Source of the DNA: Amyelois transitella
Lineage: Eukaryota > Arthropoda > Insecta > Lepidoptera > Pyralidae
Assembly: GCF_032362555.1 (NCBI RefSeq)
Contig: NC_083535.1
Span: 5,146,001 to 5,210,000, forward strand
Length of the DNA: 64,000 nt
Direction of reading: 5' to 3'
Shown here: in pieces, positions 25,301 through 43,458 of the stretch
Position numbering within the stretch: position 1 is the stretch's first letter
Layout of the letters: the number at the start of each line of letters is the position of its first letter
Notes under the pieces: model-generated
Databases searched by the model: none
Told to the model about the DNA's origin: nothing
The model's input: the letters and a program-made list of their open reading frames with translations, nothing else
Position numbers and translations under genes: made by a program

Positions 25301-25998
25301 AAACATCACATACATAATTTAGACAGGCATACGTAAAAGGTTAAAGGGCAACCTTATTCCTTTAAAGACATGTTTTCAGTAGCTCATTGATAAATTCAGT
25401 AAGACGTATTTAATATATTATGTACTTCAAAAATTGTCATGATCGGATCATAACTTAACATATAAACGCATTGAAATGCACAACAGTTATAAATCGTCTG
25501 TTCGATAATATTAATTACACTGGGACAGGCTATGACTATAACTTCGATTTTGTACAAAATGTTGTGATACAACAAACAAATAAGAAAGTGGATTACTTGA
25601 GTGGAAGCTGAGAAATGCTGATGTAGGCAGTAGCAGACAACAGGGACATGTGGTCCTCGTAAGAGCAAAATCCGCAATGGGAGGTCGTTCGAGGCAGCAC
25701 TTACTTCGAACTACTTTTTTCTTTCTTATCATACTTTTCTTTGTTTGAGATTTGGCTATTAATTATTCCTTATCTTATTTTCCCTTTACTTTCTCATTTT
25801 ATGCTATTAAATCTCCGCATAGAAACTACTCGATTCCCCGTAATATTTATAATTATTTTTAATTATTGATTTGGTACTTTTTACTTCTTGGCCTTTTAAA
25901 CTGAAATTATTCTAAAAGCCTCTAATATTTCTCAACTAAAAACATTCCAAAATTTTGCCTTACGTAAATGTGCTATTAAAATTAATTCTTTTTTAAAT
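22342..25998. other. intergenic region between convergent Trio and LDH
   Basis: Holds both 3' UTRs. Otherwise it is AT-rich. A degenerate tail of the 'acgggcgaagccgaagctaa...gctagt' repeat type lies at about 24930-24962, and a slightly GC-richer patch with a 9-bp inverted repeat at about 24285-24350. No gene is recognised. Confidence 0.6.
22668..22673 (+). terminator. polyadenylation signal of Trio
   Basis: AATAAA about 330 nt after the Trio stop codon. It is the first canonical hexamer found downstream and implies a short 3' UTR for the kinase-containing transcript. Another AATAAA-like motif lies near 22780. Confidence 0.5.
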
Positions 25999-32657
<6,659 letters not shown>

Positions 32658-32662
32658 TTTAC

Positions 32663-35600
32663 CTGGACAAAAAAAACATCAATATTTATCTGACTTGTCT
32701 GAGCTGAAGAATAATGTCGATTAATTCTACAATGGACATTTTAGAGACTACTTAGGCAGAACCCTTTATTTTTTGATATGGGAAACAACATGTTGAGGTG
32801 AGAGATTAAAAGAATCTTTATTTGGGTTAGTTTTACAAGTTGTAAGTAGGTTTAGCTATAGACACGAGTTCCAGCAAGTAGCCGGCAGAGGATAACGAGC
32901 TACTTGGAACGTGAATTTGAGCACCCTGTAACCTATTATCATAGCTCATCTGTGTTTGGCCTACTGAACAAATCACTGATTTTGGTTGATCACGCGCAAG
33001 GTTAAATCTCTATCTGGCTTGAATATAAAGTCAGACGGAGATTCATGGGCTAGGAGGAATATCACGTTCCAATTTTTTATATAAGCCGCTGTTTCCAGCC
33101 TAATTAATGCAAGTTATTTAGACTGATACAACTGAACTTTAGTGTGTAGGTATGCAATGAATCATGGCGTCAGTATAATACAGCATACTTGCTCATGGTC
33201 TGTTCAAGATTACAGGATAACACACTTATGGACATAGATAACAATTAGAAACTGACCTTCGCATTCAGCGTAATCATGCAAACAATGTAGAAATGACGTA
33301 ATGAATTTAAATATTAATAAATCATTAATAGGTAAATTACCTACCTACCAACAGATCTTTTAAAAATTAATTCACGTAGGTACAAATTTAAATAAACATA
33401 TAAGAAAATATGATTTAACGTTCCCTTCTATGCAGGTATTGAAAATCATGCAATAAATAAGAAAAATATGAAGTTAGTGATAACTCGCAACCGCATAAAG
33501 ACAGAAATCAATGTTTTACATTTTTAACTAGTTTCCTTCTAAAAATTACAGTTTCCTTTAACAAAAATACTGCCTACCTTTTTTACCTACAAGGAAGAAC
33601 GGATCGTACGACGAAAACTAGCACATCACTTTATTGTCCTTCAACAACTGATACAAAAATGTATCAAAAGATACTAAACCCAATGCACCAACACCCTTAT
33701 TTAGTCATCACTTAAAAGATTAATTTGATAAAGCGACCAACACACCTTCCAAAGATAAATTTTAATGCAGCTACAAAATGCACGACAGTACGACAACGGC
33801 ATTTAGCAAGGAAATGAAATAAATGTATGGTCTAGCGCAATTGCTTGCCTGCATTTAAATACATATACCTTCATGGTGAACAGAGCACTGAAGTCAATTC
33901 ACTCTAGCCTCGTTCTTAGCTCTGTGGTGTGGTGAATTGTTATCGTGTGAATATAAAGATACGCCGGTAAAGTGTGCATTGTTGTAAAGGGCGCGCCTTT
34001 AAGAATGACATGTAAAAAAATGACAATTGATGCCGCGCATAGTGCGTTATTATTTCTTTCATTCATCGTGTTTTCAGTTGCCACTTTAGCTCTACGATAT
34101 AGAGCCAGGAGTCTGTATTACACAGGTAGGTAGTAACAGTGGCACCGAACCTCTTTGGGATGATAATATTAGGTATATACCTCTGGGTAAGCGAGTGCAT
34201 TACTCAAAATAAACTAATCTGTTAGTCCCTTACTTGCCTTTAATCAATATAACAATAATTACTTTTGAGTATCTATCCAAACTAGTTACATACTACTATT
34301 TATTCAAAGTTAATAATCCTACAAAAATTATTTTATTTGTCAACAATAATTGTGATTTTTCTTGTGATAGGTATAATACATTTATTATAATTATATACAA
34401 TGAAATAAGGTGAGACCTGAAGAAAGCCGGGCTTGAAATCGCTTAAGATATGCGGTAGAAGTAGCTGAAAATAAAATTGAGGATGTTGAAGTAGGTCTTC
34501 AAACAAAGTGGGGATGGAGAAAAAGTGCATTATGAGAAAGCAGAATATTTAATGGCTTCGAAGCATAGTGGCAGGGTGCAACTGGGAACAGGCAAAGATA
34601 AATCAAAACAGGATAAACTGTGTTCGGTAGTCAGGAAGAAGACATGTTAGTCTGTCCGTCCGAATTCTCAGTTAATCTCCGAAACCACTGGACGAATTTT
34701 GTAGTATTTATAGCCATAACTTTGGGCAATGGGAAACTTGTAGGGTAAAATTTATTTTGCTAAGTAGATAGGTGAAAACCCTGATGTAGTAGTAAGAACA
34801 GACTACATAGATAAACAAAGTCGCGGGCAACGCTTAGTCATAAATATATGCGAAAGATTGTAAGGATGTCTGTTTTTTACACTTGCACGCAAAAACTACT
34901 AAACAGAGATATTCATGCAAACGTAGCTTAGACGTGAAATAAATAAAATTTGAATAAGTAACTGATAAATATCTATAGAGATTTTTATAATTTGATTTAA
35001 ATATATTTAACAACAAATGTCAATTAAGTCAGTATCTAATTTTTCTTGTTCTTGTTCTCGTAGACGAAGTCACAGGCAACCGTAACATAAGGAGTGAACG
35101 AGCGAGTAGACGTGAAGAGTTTGCATTTATTACCTATGTTATAAAATGTCAATGAACCACCGCAAAACATGCGCCTCCAGATTTTTAATGTCATCTTATT
35201 TTTATAGCGGAAAGTCTGAAGTTCAATTGAATGATAGCTAACCACAGGTTTATTTATAACAACGAGATTGGCAGGCATCTAATCAAGAATAGATTAGAAT
35301 TTGGCAGACTTAGAATACCTACAGAAAACCTATAAAATAAAACCAAAAAATTAAACTTTGCATCAATCTTGGGTATTTTAAATGAATAAGTTATTAGTAT
35401 TTCTTTTATTTAGTGGCTTTAATTAAAGTCATTAATTTTCCACAACCTGCAAAGTAAGTAGGTGCCTATATAACACCAGGAAAATATAAAAAAAATTGTG
35501 TAAAATTATTATTTTAGTCGGATTAAAAAGAAGAAAAGTAAAAAGAAATTACCTAAATTTTTGATAAATTCGCAGAAACATTATATAATTACATTTTATT

Positions 35601-35697
35601 AATTATGTAGGTACATTTCAATTAAAATCAAAATAGAATACAATAAGTAGACACATAACATAGTACTCGACTAAAAATAATAAGAAAAATTACTTAC
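32663..35697 (-). other. LDH leader intron
   Basis: About 3 kb between the proposed leader exon and the first coding exon. Copies of the 'gcgggcaac' tailed dispersed repeat lie at about 34640-34840 and 34840-35090. The rest is AT-rich with no gene recognised. Confidence 0.5.
34640..35090. repeat. dispersed repeat with gcgggcaac tail, two copies
   Basis: Two adjacent fragments: one ends in acaaagtcgcgggcaacgc near 34835, the next ends in gtagacgaagtcacaggcaa near 35080. Both contain the 'ctactgaac/ccactggacg' type internal phrase. The family is very common in moth genomes; whether it is Helitron-like or SINE-like cannot be decided here. Confidence 0.5.
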
Positions 35698-35900
35698 ATC
35701 TTCCCCCATTTTGTTTGAAAAAAGTATGTGGCATATTGCTATTTATTTATATACTTTAAAAAAGTTGAAACCACTTTCTTATCGAAATAATGTACGTGAG
35801 CGTTTATGAAACTTGACACACACGATCACCAATAAGATTAACCGAGCACTGAAATGAACGAAACTTTTGAGACCGAATTTTGAACCGAATGCACTGACTG
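35698..35900 (-). promoter_or_regulatory. LDH promoter and leader exon (proposed)
   Basis: On the minus strand this stretch has an arthropod initiator TCAGT at 35897-35893, a TATA-like TATATAAATAAAT at 35753-35741, and then an exon-like end with the good donor GTAAGT after 35698. An acceptor (tgtccag) precedes 32662, 5 nt before the LDH ATG. The leader has an ATG at 35734-35732, in frame with LDH after splicing, and another at 35709-35707, out of frame. The exact transcription start is not determined. Confidence 0.5.
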
Positions 35901-36009
35901 GTTTGGTTTGAATGAATGATGAAAGTGAAGGCAGCAGGAATTATAGATGTGGCGGGGTGGAGGCAAAAGGTAGCTCTGTGCCTCTGGTCACGTCACGCAG
36001 TAGAGAGGG

Positions 36010-38250
36010 GGAGGGATAAAATTAACATTGATGATGATGACCATTCTAGCAGTTTTGATTAGATCCCAACTTTAGAAAGTGGTAGCAAAAAGAAAATTGG
36101 TTTTACTTTTTATAATACTCAGTAACCTTCAGGCGAACATTTCGGTTATTGTAAGGTATTAGTTTCGATCGATTTCAGCTGCCTACGTAAAGTTTACCTG
36201 ATAAGGTGATAGGTACAGATTAGAACCTATATAGTCAGGCGCGAGGTGGCTGTCCTGCCTTTCAATGATTTCTGTGTTACGTACCTAATTATTATTTTTA
36301 TTATTGTAATTAAATATATATATATTATTAGGAGCATACATACTTATAATCACGTCTATATCCCTTGCGGGAAAGACAGGGCCGATAGTCCTAAAAGGCC
36401 ACGCTCAGCTGTTCAGGTTAAGATGGAATTGAGATGAACAAACTCCGCAATGTAATACTGGTAAGTAAAGATCAATAGAGTAGAAAAGTATATAAATCTG
36501 TAATTGTAGGAATTCATTTTCAGAAGAAAAAGTAACTGTTTATGGCCCAGAATCCTCTTTAAGCTATATTTTCGGAAGCGCAGTGGTGGAGGTAGAGGGT
36601 ATACCGGGAAAACGCAGTAGACAAATAGTAATTACCTAATCAAAGTTGCTACCATAAACATGCTTTAAATTATGCGTATGCGCATACTTTAATTAATGAA
36701 ACGGACACTTAGTAAAAGAAGGTACAGGTTCATTAAAATTAATTTATCTTACTAATTGCGCCCCAGTTTTCTTTACCTCTGAGGCGAGTTCAAATGACAT
36801 GAATAATCTAAAATTTGCAAATAGACTAATAAAAAGCCTGTAGGATAATGTAGTTTGGAAACAATGAAACATTGTCATGGAGTAATAAAAGTGCAACACG
36901 AGGACAACAACAACATTGACCACAAAATTTACGCGAGAAAGAAGAACAATGAATGATCAGTGGTATTGCCGTGATAGACGGACAAACTATCATATTAACA
37001 TGTTTTCACGGATTTACTAAAAATAGCATCAATAAGATAATAAAATCGAAATAAATATATACATAGGTATATTTAACTGCTAATAAATTTTGTAAGGTTT
37101 TACTTAGTAAGCTAGCTTAGTTCAATTCGTTTTAACACTTTTTTTTAGAAAAATCGCAAGCGAATCGCAATAAAGGGTTAAAAGAATTGCGGGCAAAATC
37201 TAATTAGTTTAGTTAGTCTATTTGAGACTAACGTCTGTCTACCCCGTAGATAAGTACAATTAATAACGAGGTAAAAAGGAGCTTTTTCTTTAGGGTGAGT
37301 TAAACTGTGACTAAGCTTAAAAAGCACTCTACAAAAGGGGACGTTCGTTCAGGTAGGTAGAAATAGGGTAACATACAGGTAGGGTGCACGTGACCTTGTG
37401 AAGTACAATGATAGTTTTTTAACGTGTTTAATTTAGCCGTTGCTGTGATTGCGATTATTTATTTGATGTAAGCTTTATTACAGTAAAGTTTCATCCTAAT
37501 ACGTTTAGAAATTTTTCCGTGACAGTAACAAATTTACTAAGTACTTATTTATTATTCAAACCTTCTTATATGCACAAACTTTCGCATTAATCAATAATAT
37601 TAAGTACTACCTACGAGTATATGATACATTAAGTGTTAAAAAGAGTATTTAGGTATATATCTGTTAGGACGAGAATTATGCTTCTGGACTTGACCGAGAT
37701 TGTATTCTAGGAGCCCCAAAGACCGTCTTCTCTTCGTAAAACAGATATAGAAGACTATTTTTTATTTTTCTTTACAAAAGGAGGAAGTTCTCAATTCTAC
37801 TGTATTTAACATTAATGGGGCCTACCTAAATTATAGAATAAAATAAGAATAAAACTGTAGATTTGGGTTTGACACTAATAACTGTGAAAGAATCGAAAAA
37901 AACTAGATCTACAGTCAAAACTAAGGTGTTGGCTGACACTGACAACACTCAACGGCCCACGATGTAATTTCTTTATTCTGTGGCCCAACGTCATGCATGG
38001 CTGGAACTGGATGACGACGGATAAACAAACAAGCGCAGTCCAAACACACCCGGTAAAACTACGTTTATGGAAATAAATTGTTCCTTAACTCACTCTTAAT
38101 TTTAGCCGAAAATATCTGGAACTTTCGTTATAAATTAGTCCCTGTAAGGAGCGGTCAAGAGCGAACGTTGACCTTGCCGGTTGTACATTTTAAACCCGGC
38201 GTTTTGGGTCTACCTAACCTTGCTAAGGGTCACCTGTACTTATTGCTAAC
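36010..38250. other. intergenic region upstream of LDH
   Basis: AT-rich, with a SINE-like copy at about 36345-36432 and few other features. A GC-richer segment starts near 38100. No gene is supported before 38262. Confidence 0.5.
36345..36432 (-). repeat. SINE-like element, tail half
   Basis: On the + strand it starts tataatcacgtctatatccc and includes cttgcgggaaagacagg and ggccacgctcagctg. It is preceded by catacatactt, the reversed (TATG)-type tail. Confidence 0.65.
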
Positions 38251-38261
38251 TTTCAGTGATA

Positions 38262-38501
38262 ATGAACTCAAGAAGCAGGTACGGCCAAAGTTTGAATCCA
38301 TCTATAGGCCAGCCTGCGTTACAAAGACAAGAAACCAATACTTCCTCAAGCGTAACGGAATCCAAAAAACCTAATTCAAGCCTTGGTAATGTAATTACAA
38401 AGTTACTTACAGTTTTACAAGCGAAATTGCGTGAAGACCGGCACGTAGGACCGCAGGACCGCTGTTGCGTCGAGCCCGCGCTGAACTCCAAGCCAAGGTG
38501 A
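38262..38501 (+). CDS. unrecognised 79-aa open reading frame
   Basis: Starts ATG AAC TCA six bases after an acceptor-like actttcag and ends TGA at 38499-38501. The product is Ser/Gln/Asn/Lys-rich in its first half, then has a helix-like stretch (VITKLLTVLQAKLRED) and a Cys pair. Codon content is more balanced than nearby random frames and the local GC is higher, so it could be an exon, a retrocopy fragment or part of a mobile element lying just upstream of the LTR element. An antisense frame also exists. No family is recognised. Confidence 0.25.
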   Translation: MNSRSRYGQSLNPSIGQPALQRQETNTSSSVTESKKPNSSLGNVITKLLTVLQAKLREDRHVGPQDRCCVEPALNSKPR

Positions 38502-38891
38502 CCTTCGACGGTCGTTTTCGGATGTCAGTGATGCCTCACCATCGCGCATGCCCGAATTAAATCCTGACGGACATCAAAATATACCGTTTTGGATCTTAAT
38601 AAGGTCGAGAATAGTTTGCTGCCGGACTTTGACAGCAATTCACCGGCGTTTATTTCCACTTGTTGTTAGTAAATTTGGTTTTATGGCGATTTTTTTTTAT
38701 TATTACTATTTTGGATAGCTCCATGTCAGCATACTCTTTAGTAAACTCTTTGTTGCTTAAAAACTTAGATTTCTCATAGTGTTTACTTCAGATGCTGTAA
38801 AAACATTTGACAAAGTTTTGCCGGTCGGCTAACTGACTGGAATTGTTTTAACATAAGGCTTATTCTTTAGTTGTTCTCTACGATATGCATA

Positions 38892-39145
38892 TGTGGCGAC
38901 ATCTCTACGCCACTCGTCACAACATCCAATCTCACAACAACTGTCAATCATCTCGAAGAAATTGACGCGCTTAACCAATAGCAGCGAAGAACCCAAATCG
39001 CGATTTCAGAGATTTCACGGATTGGAGCTATATATACAACCTCCGACACAACATCGTCGGAGCCGCGGTTCCCCAGGCATAACACCTAGCCTGGCGGAAG
39101 ATCTTCCCTTTGGTGGCGGTCGAGCCGAATCATCGCTCCCGCTAC
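38892..39145 (+). repeat. 5' LTR of the CsRn1-type element (proposed)
   Basis: Bounded by TGTGGCGAC and GCTACA, with the PBS two bases further on. It contains gctatatatacaacc as a likely promoter. The second LTR is absent from the window, so the limits rest on terminal dinucleotides and the PBS position only. Confidence 0.6.
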
Positions 39146-39273
39146 ATTGGTGACCTCCGACTGAACAACATCAAGAAGAAGAATCCCTGCTCGTCGGCCC
39201 AGCGGAAAAATTCCTGAAGAAAGAAATTTCAACGCGGAATCTCTGCCCGACTGCAACAAAAGAAGGAATCATC

Positions 39274-40185
39274 ATGGACGCCGAAAAATCTGCCGCAAAT
39301 GCCGCCGCCGCCGCCGCATCGCAGTCCACACAGCCCGATCCAGCCCACGTCCACAACCAGCCCGAAATCGCCAACATATCCCTTGCCCTGCGGATACCAC
39401 CATTCTGGCGCGACCGACCACGTCTATGGTTCTACAGTTTCGAGGCTGCCACCCACGACCAAAAGAAGGGTGAACAGAAGATGGCGCAGATGGTCATCGC
39501 TCGTCTGGAAAAGCAAGACATAGAGCAAATCAGCGACCTCCTCTACAATCCGCCAGAGACGAACCCATACCAGGCGATCAAGGAGCGTCTCATCACCGCC
39601 TACGAAGAATCGGACAGCCGGCAATTCCAAAAGCTTCTGTCCGAAATGGAACTAGGCGACCAGAAGCCGACCCACCTGCTACGACGGATGCGCGATCTCG
39701 CTCGAGACAGAATTCCCGACTCCACACTCCGACTCATGTGGACCAACCACCTACCGGCACATATTCGCTCTGTCCTCGCCGTAAGCGAATCATTCAGTAC
39801 AACAACCGCACTGGAAGAGCTTGCCCTACTTGCCGACAAAATGATGGAGCAACATCGGGAAATTTCCGCCATCAACATAACCACGTCGTCACAATCATCA
39901 TCACAAGCCCAGTCATCATCGCAACCGTCAGATACACAATTTCTTATAAATGAATTAAGAAAACTTTCCGTCGAAATCGCCGAACTGAAATCAAGGCCGC
40001 CATACAACAACAACAACAACAACAATTATCGAAGAAATCGATCCCAGTCCCGAAACCGCAACTATTCTCGTCCCAACTCACGAGACAATTCGCCATCGCC
40101 ACATTGTTTTTACCACCGACGTTTTGGAGCACAAGCGAGAAAATGTACATCGCCCTGTTCCTACATCGAGAAGCCGGAAAACTAA
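39274..40185 (+). CDS. gag: retrotransposon Gag, 303 aa
   Basis: Capsid-like protein of the LTR element. After an Ala-rich N-terminus it has the segment LRIPPFWRDRPRLWFYSFEA, typical of insect Ty3/gypsy Gag, then LLRRMRDLARD and RLMWTNHLPAHI. A Ser/Gln-rich spacer and an Asn run encoded by (CAA)n repeats follow. Near the end Cys278, His281, Cys291 and Cys295 form a CX2HX9CX3C motif instead of the usual CCHC knuckle, the hallmark of the CsRn1 clade. The frame is complete and overlaps the pol frame by 82 nt. Confidence 0.85.
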   Translation: MDAEKSAANAAAAAASQSTQPDPAHVHNQPEIANISLALRIPPFWRDRPRLWFYSFEAATHDQKKGEQKMAQMVIARLEKQDIEQISDLLYNPPETNPYQAIKERLITAYEESDSRQFQKLLSEMELGDQKPTHLLRRMRDLARDRIPDSTLRLMWTNHLPAHIRSVLAVSESFSTTTALEELALLADKMMEQHREISAINITTSSQSSSQAQSSSQPSDTQFLINELRKLSVEIAELKSRPPYNNNNNNNYRRNRSQSRNRNYSRPNSRDNSPSPHCFYHRRFGAQARKCTSPCSYIEKPEN

Positions 40186-41138
40186 ACCGAACGTTGGCCG
40201 AGGCGGAACCCAGCGTTCTCCCATGTACATACCGCCTATTCGTCACAGATAAAAAAACCGGATTATCTTTCCTGGTGGACACCGGTGCGAACATATCGGC
40301 TATACCTAGGCTAAAAACCAGCCTAACTAAGCCGCTTCCCTACAAGCTGTATGCCGCCAACAACACCGTCATATCAACATACGGCGAAAAAACACTCGAA
40401 CTCGATCTCAACCTACGTCGTCCATACAAGTGGAAATTCATCGTCGCAGACGTATCGAAGCCGATCCTGGGAGCCGATTTTCTCAAACATCATCAACTCA
40501 TCGTCGATCTCAAAAACAAAAGACTAATCGACAACGTTACGAGTTTAAAGGTCAACGCCCCTGTTCGAGCAACATCTGTACCTACAATACGCAGTATAGA
40601 CTCGAATAATTCATATCACGCAATACTCGCCGATTATCCCGGAATTACTCGTCTCACCGCCATGAATATCAACAATAGCAAGATCAACGTTCAACATTAC
40701 ATCGAAACCGAAGGTCAACCTGTGCACTGCCGAGCTCGTCCCATACCACCTCATCGCTACGAGAAAGTCAAACAAGAGTTCCAAAACATGATCGAACAAG
40801 GACTTTGTCGACCCAGCAAGAGCCCATGGTCATCACCTCTTCACGTCGTACCCAAGAAGAACGGAGACATCAGAGTCTGTGGTGATTATCGCCGTCTCAA
40901 TGCGATCACCAAACCCGACCGCTATCCAGTACCAAGGGTTAAAGACTTCACCTACCAGCTTGCCGGGAAGACCATATTCTCAGTTTTGGACTTAAATCGA
41001 GCTTATCAACAACTGATGGTTCGTGAGGAAGACATCGAGAAGACAGCCATCATCACACCGATGGGACTATTCGAATTCCCACGAATGTGTCCAGGTCTCA
41101 AGAACGCAGGTCAAACCTTCCACTTAGGACGTACCTAA
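40104..41138 (+). CDS. pol: retrotransposon Pol, partial (protease + N-terminal RT)
   Basis: Open frame of 344 codons in the -1 frame relative to gag, as expected for frameshift expression; the real Pol starts within the overlap, so the annotated ATG is arbitrary. The aspartic protease active site DTGA is at residues 59-62 and its flap end ILGADFL follows. RT begins near residue 210 (SSPLHVVPKKNGDIRVCGDY, FSVLDLNRAYQQL). The sequence leaves the family at FPRMCPGLKNAGQTFH, before the YxDD catalytic motif, so this copy cannot make an active RT. The MCPG there (usually MPFG) marks a local lesion just before the break. Confidence 0.85.
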   Translation: MFLPPTFWSTSEKMYIALFLHREAGKLNRTLAEAEPSVLPCTYRLFVTDKKTGLSFLVDTGANISAIPRLKTSLTKPLPYKLYAANNTVISTYGEKTLELDLNLRRPYKWKFIVADVSKPILGADFLKHHQLIVDLKNKRLIDNVTSLKVNAPVRATSVPTIRSIDSNNSYHAILADYPGITRLTAMNINNSKINVQHYIETEGQPVHCRARPIPPHRYEKVKQEFQNMIEQGLCRPSKSPWSSPLHVVPKKNGDIRVCGDYRRLNAITKPDRYPVPRVKDFTYQLAGKTIFSVLDLNRAYQQLMVREEDIEKTAIITPMGLFEFPRMCPGLKNAGQTFHLGRT

Positions 41139-43458
41139 ACATTATCGCTAAAAATAAAAAAATGTATGTAGACAAAATAAAAATCAAGTACCAATGTTGC
41201 ATTAAAAAAATTTAATTACAGACGTCTTGCATCATCTATATAGCACATGCAATTGTTACTAGGAAGTTGTGCGCTGGCATATAGGTATATGAGTATTTGT
41301 TTAGTCTGAGTCATTGCGTTCTGGGAATAGAACCTATAGGTGTAATATGTGAAAAAGTTACCAAATACTGAAACACAAATATAGGACCCGACTGACGGAG
41401 AGGCATTTCTTTAATTGTATAATACCTATAGCTGATCTACAAAATATCAACTTTAGTCTTAGGTTTATTTTTTTCCGGTTTACAGATTTACATCAAATAC
41501 CGTGATATGTATTTATCTTGTTAAATGACTTAAAATAAGATACATAGAGTTTAAAAATGTCATCTTTATAAGCTTTTCCACATTCACATAACGCTGTTAC
41601 GTATACATATTGAAATAACGGCGTTTTCTTAAGTTTGATGATCAATCAGTTTCACCATAACGGGACCACGTTGCCCGAGCGCAGACGTTCAGACCGTCAC
41701 GTCGACAAAACCGGTTCCATGACGGAGTCCGGGAGACGTGACGAGGAATGAGTCATTGGTCACATGTGCTCGGTGTGCTGTAGAGACACTGTTAGTTTTA
41801 ATTCTATAATTAAGAATTATAATATTGATGGCACACTTCTTAAAAGAACTGATTAGGTGGATATTAATAAATGAATATTAGTGGTGTTGCAATTTACCAG
41901 AGCGGGAATTTTATGTACTACATAAAAGCGGAATGACTTCCATCTGACCTTTGTGACCCTGTTAATAGGGCTTAATCTATTGTAGGTTGGGTTTTCTTGG
42001 TCGGGTCCATTTGCCATCCCTACCCTTATTATCGCGAAATACTTGGCTCATATTTGTTGTAAATAGGTATTTGGCATGGAGATTTTTCTTTTTCTTTAGT
42101 CATTTATTATTATAACCACATCCCGGAAGAAAAGTTTCATAGTACTTAAACATGTCAGGAATTAGACGGCAAGGCGGCTGTGATTTTATAATGGCATATC
42201 GTTTTTTTACACAGCAATTAGACTCGCCTTAACAAATGACCTTAAGTGACTTTGCCGACTAAGTTCGAGATCAAGGTGATGCAAAGGACGAATGACGACA
42301 AATGCACAAAAGCGCGCATGTCCTTTTTTGGTACCGCGTGGGTGAGTGGTCAAGAAACTTTACTTAATTCTGATGAAATACCATTCTTTACGAGTTTTGA
42401 CATTTTTATTATACTCTATATTATACTATATAATATAACAAATTAGTTATATATTTGTTAGATTTCATGAAAATGAAATCAACATTTTTACTAATTTGAT
42501 TATAAAAAACATTTTAAGATAATATATATACAGATTATTATGTGCAAATATTATTTCTACTTTTAGGGGTGTGAAATTAAATTAAGGACTAGATCAAATT
42601 TTAGAATTGAGGATGAATAGGTAAGTTTCTCGTCAAAGGTCATCTCTATGTTAACGATCAGTTTATAATTGCGTCACCGGCCATGTGTTACAGGAGGTGG
42701 TTTGAAGAAGAAAGTGAGCGTAGGAAAAACAAAAGTCAGAAGTTGTTAAAAAAAGCTCGCGGTGGATACAGGCATATTAGTTTAAACTAAACACTAATAT
42801 ATGAAAGTAAAAGTTGGGAGTGACGGGAAATGCCCATGCCCCATGAAAGCAGAACAAACAGGTGGAAATGAGAGCTATAGGTGTAGATCGATGTAAAAGT
42901 TAAAAGAAACAGTGTGATAAGGATTTGCCTATAAGCATTGGAAGAGTAAGGTCTAGACGAACGTACATTGACCAAATCGGAGACTTCCTGGCAAAAGGTC
43001 CGGCTAAGAGTACCTACCTTATGTGGTTGTACCGAGGGATGTATACTGGGAAAGTTCGTATCAAGTGGAGGGACCTAGTCTCTACCTACACCTTCGGGAA
43101 AGAGGTGTGATTATGTACTGCGTATAGGTACGTACCTCTTATAACGTAATATTGCATCATTGAGGTAAGAGTCGCCGCAGCGTCGCCAGGTATTAAAAAT
43201 GTGATCTTTATTATTTCTATACAACACAGAGCATGGAACATTACCCGGTTATGACCACCAATTTTTTGTTTACAACCATAAATACCGAAAACATAAAACC
43301 TCAACGAGACATTATTTAATAAATTCACAGACAAATAGAGGGAGTATTTATTAAATTGACAATACCTTAGTAATTAACATAGAAAGGATTTTCTATTTGG
43401 TTCACATTGTTGTGAAAGGATAATTTATTTTTTAATGAATTTGTAATATTTAGAAATC
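41139..43458. other. intergenic region before ATP synthase epsilon
   Basis: AT-rich with a GC-rich patch at about 41650-41765 (CpG-bearing, no open frame) and a degenerate RTE-like LINE fragment at 42920-43115. No other gene is seen. Confidence 0.5.
42920..43115 (+). mobile_element. degenerate RTE-like LINE 3' fragment
   Basis: Translates to a decayed version of the same C-terminal peptide as the 59.4-kb copy (RSRRTYIDQIGDFLAKGPAKS, then WRDLVSTYTFGKEV) and ends in gtgtgattatgta. Substitutions and a lost middle segment show an older insertion. Confidence 0.7.

Larger units (their letters stand above)
38892..41138 (+). mobile_element. truncated Ty3/gypsy LTR retrotransposon, CsRn1 type
   Basis: Order seen: a 5' LTR of about 254 bp (38892-39145, TGT...ACA, with a TATATATA box), a primer-binding site TGGTGACCTCCG at 39148 that resembles the tRNA-Trp site of the CsRn1 clade, gag, then protease and the first part of reverse transcriptase in the -1 frame. 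The element stops inside RT near 41124, and no RNase H, integrase or 3' LTR follows. The open frames are undamaged up to the break, so the insertion or the deletion that truncated it looks fairly recent. Confidence 0.85.

Noticed and set aside
25396..25732. Minus-strand frames downstream of LDH
   Set aside because: Lie in the LDH 3' UTR; Cys/Ser/Phe-rich products without domain or start context.
39171..40294. Minus-strand and alternate-frame ORFs over gag/pol
   Set aside because: Mirror images of the Gag and Pol frames, with Ser/Cys/Leu runs from antisense reading.
42246..42446. Frame containing MSFFGTAW followed by gtgag as a first exon of ATP synthase epsilon
   Set aside because: The 43459 ATG gives MSTWRSAGL, the correct family N-terminus, and the correct phase.
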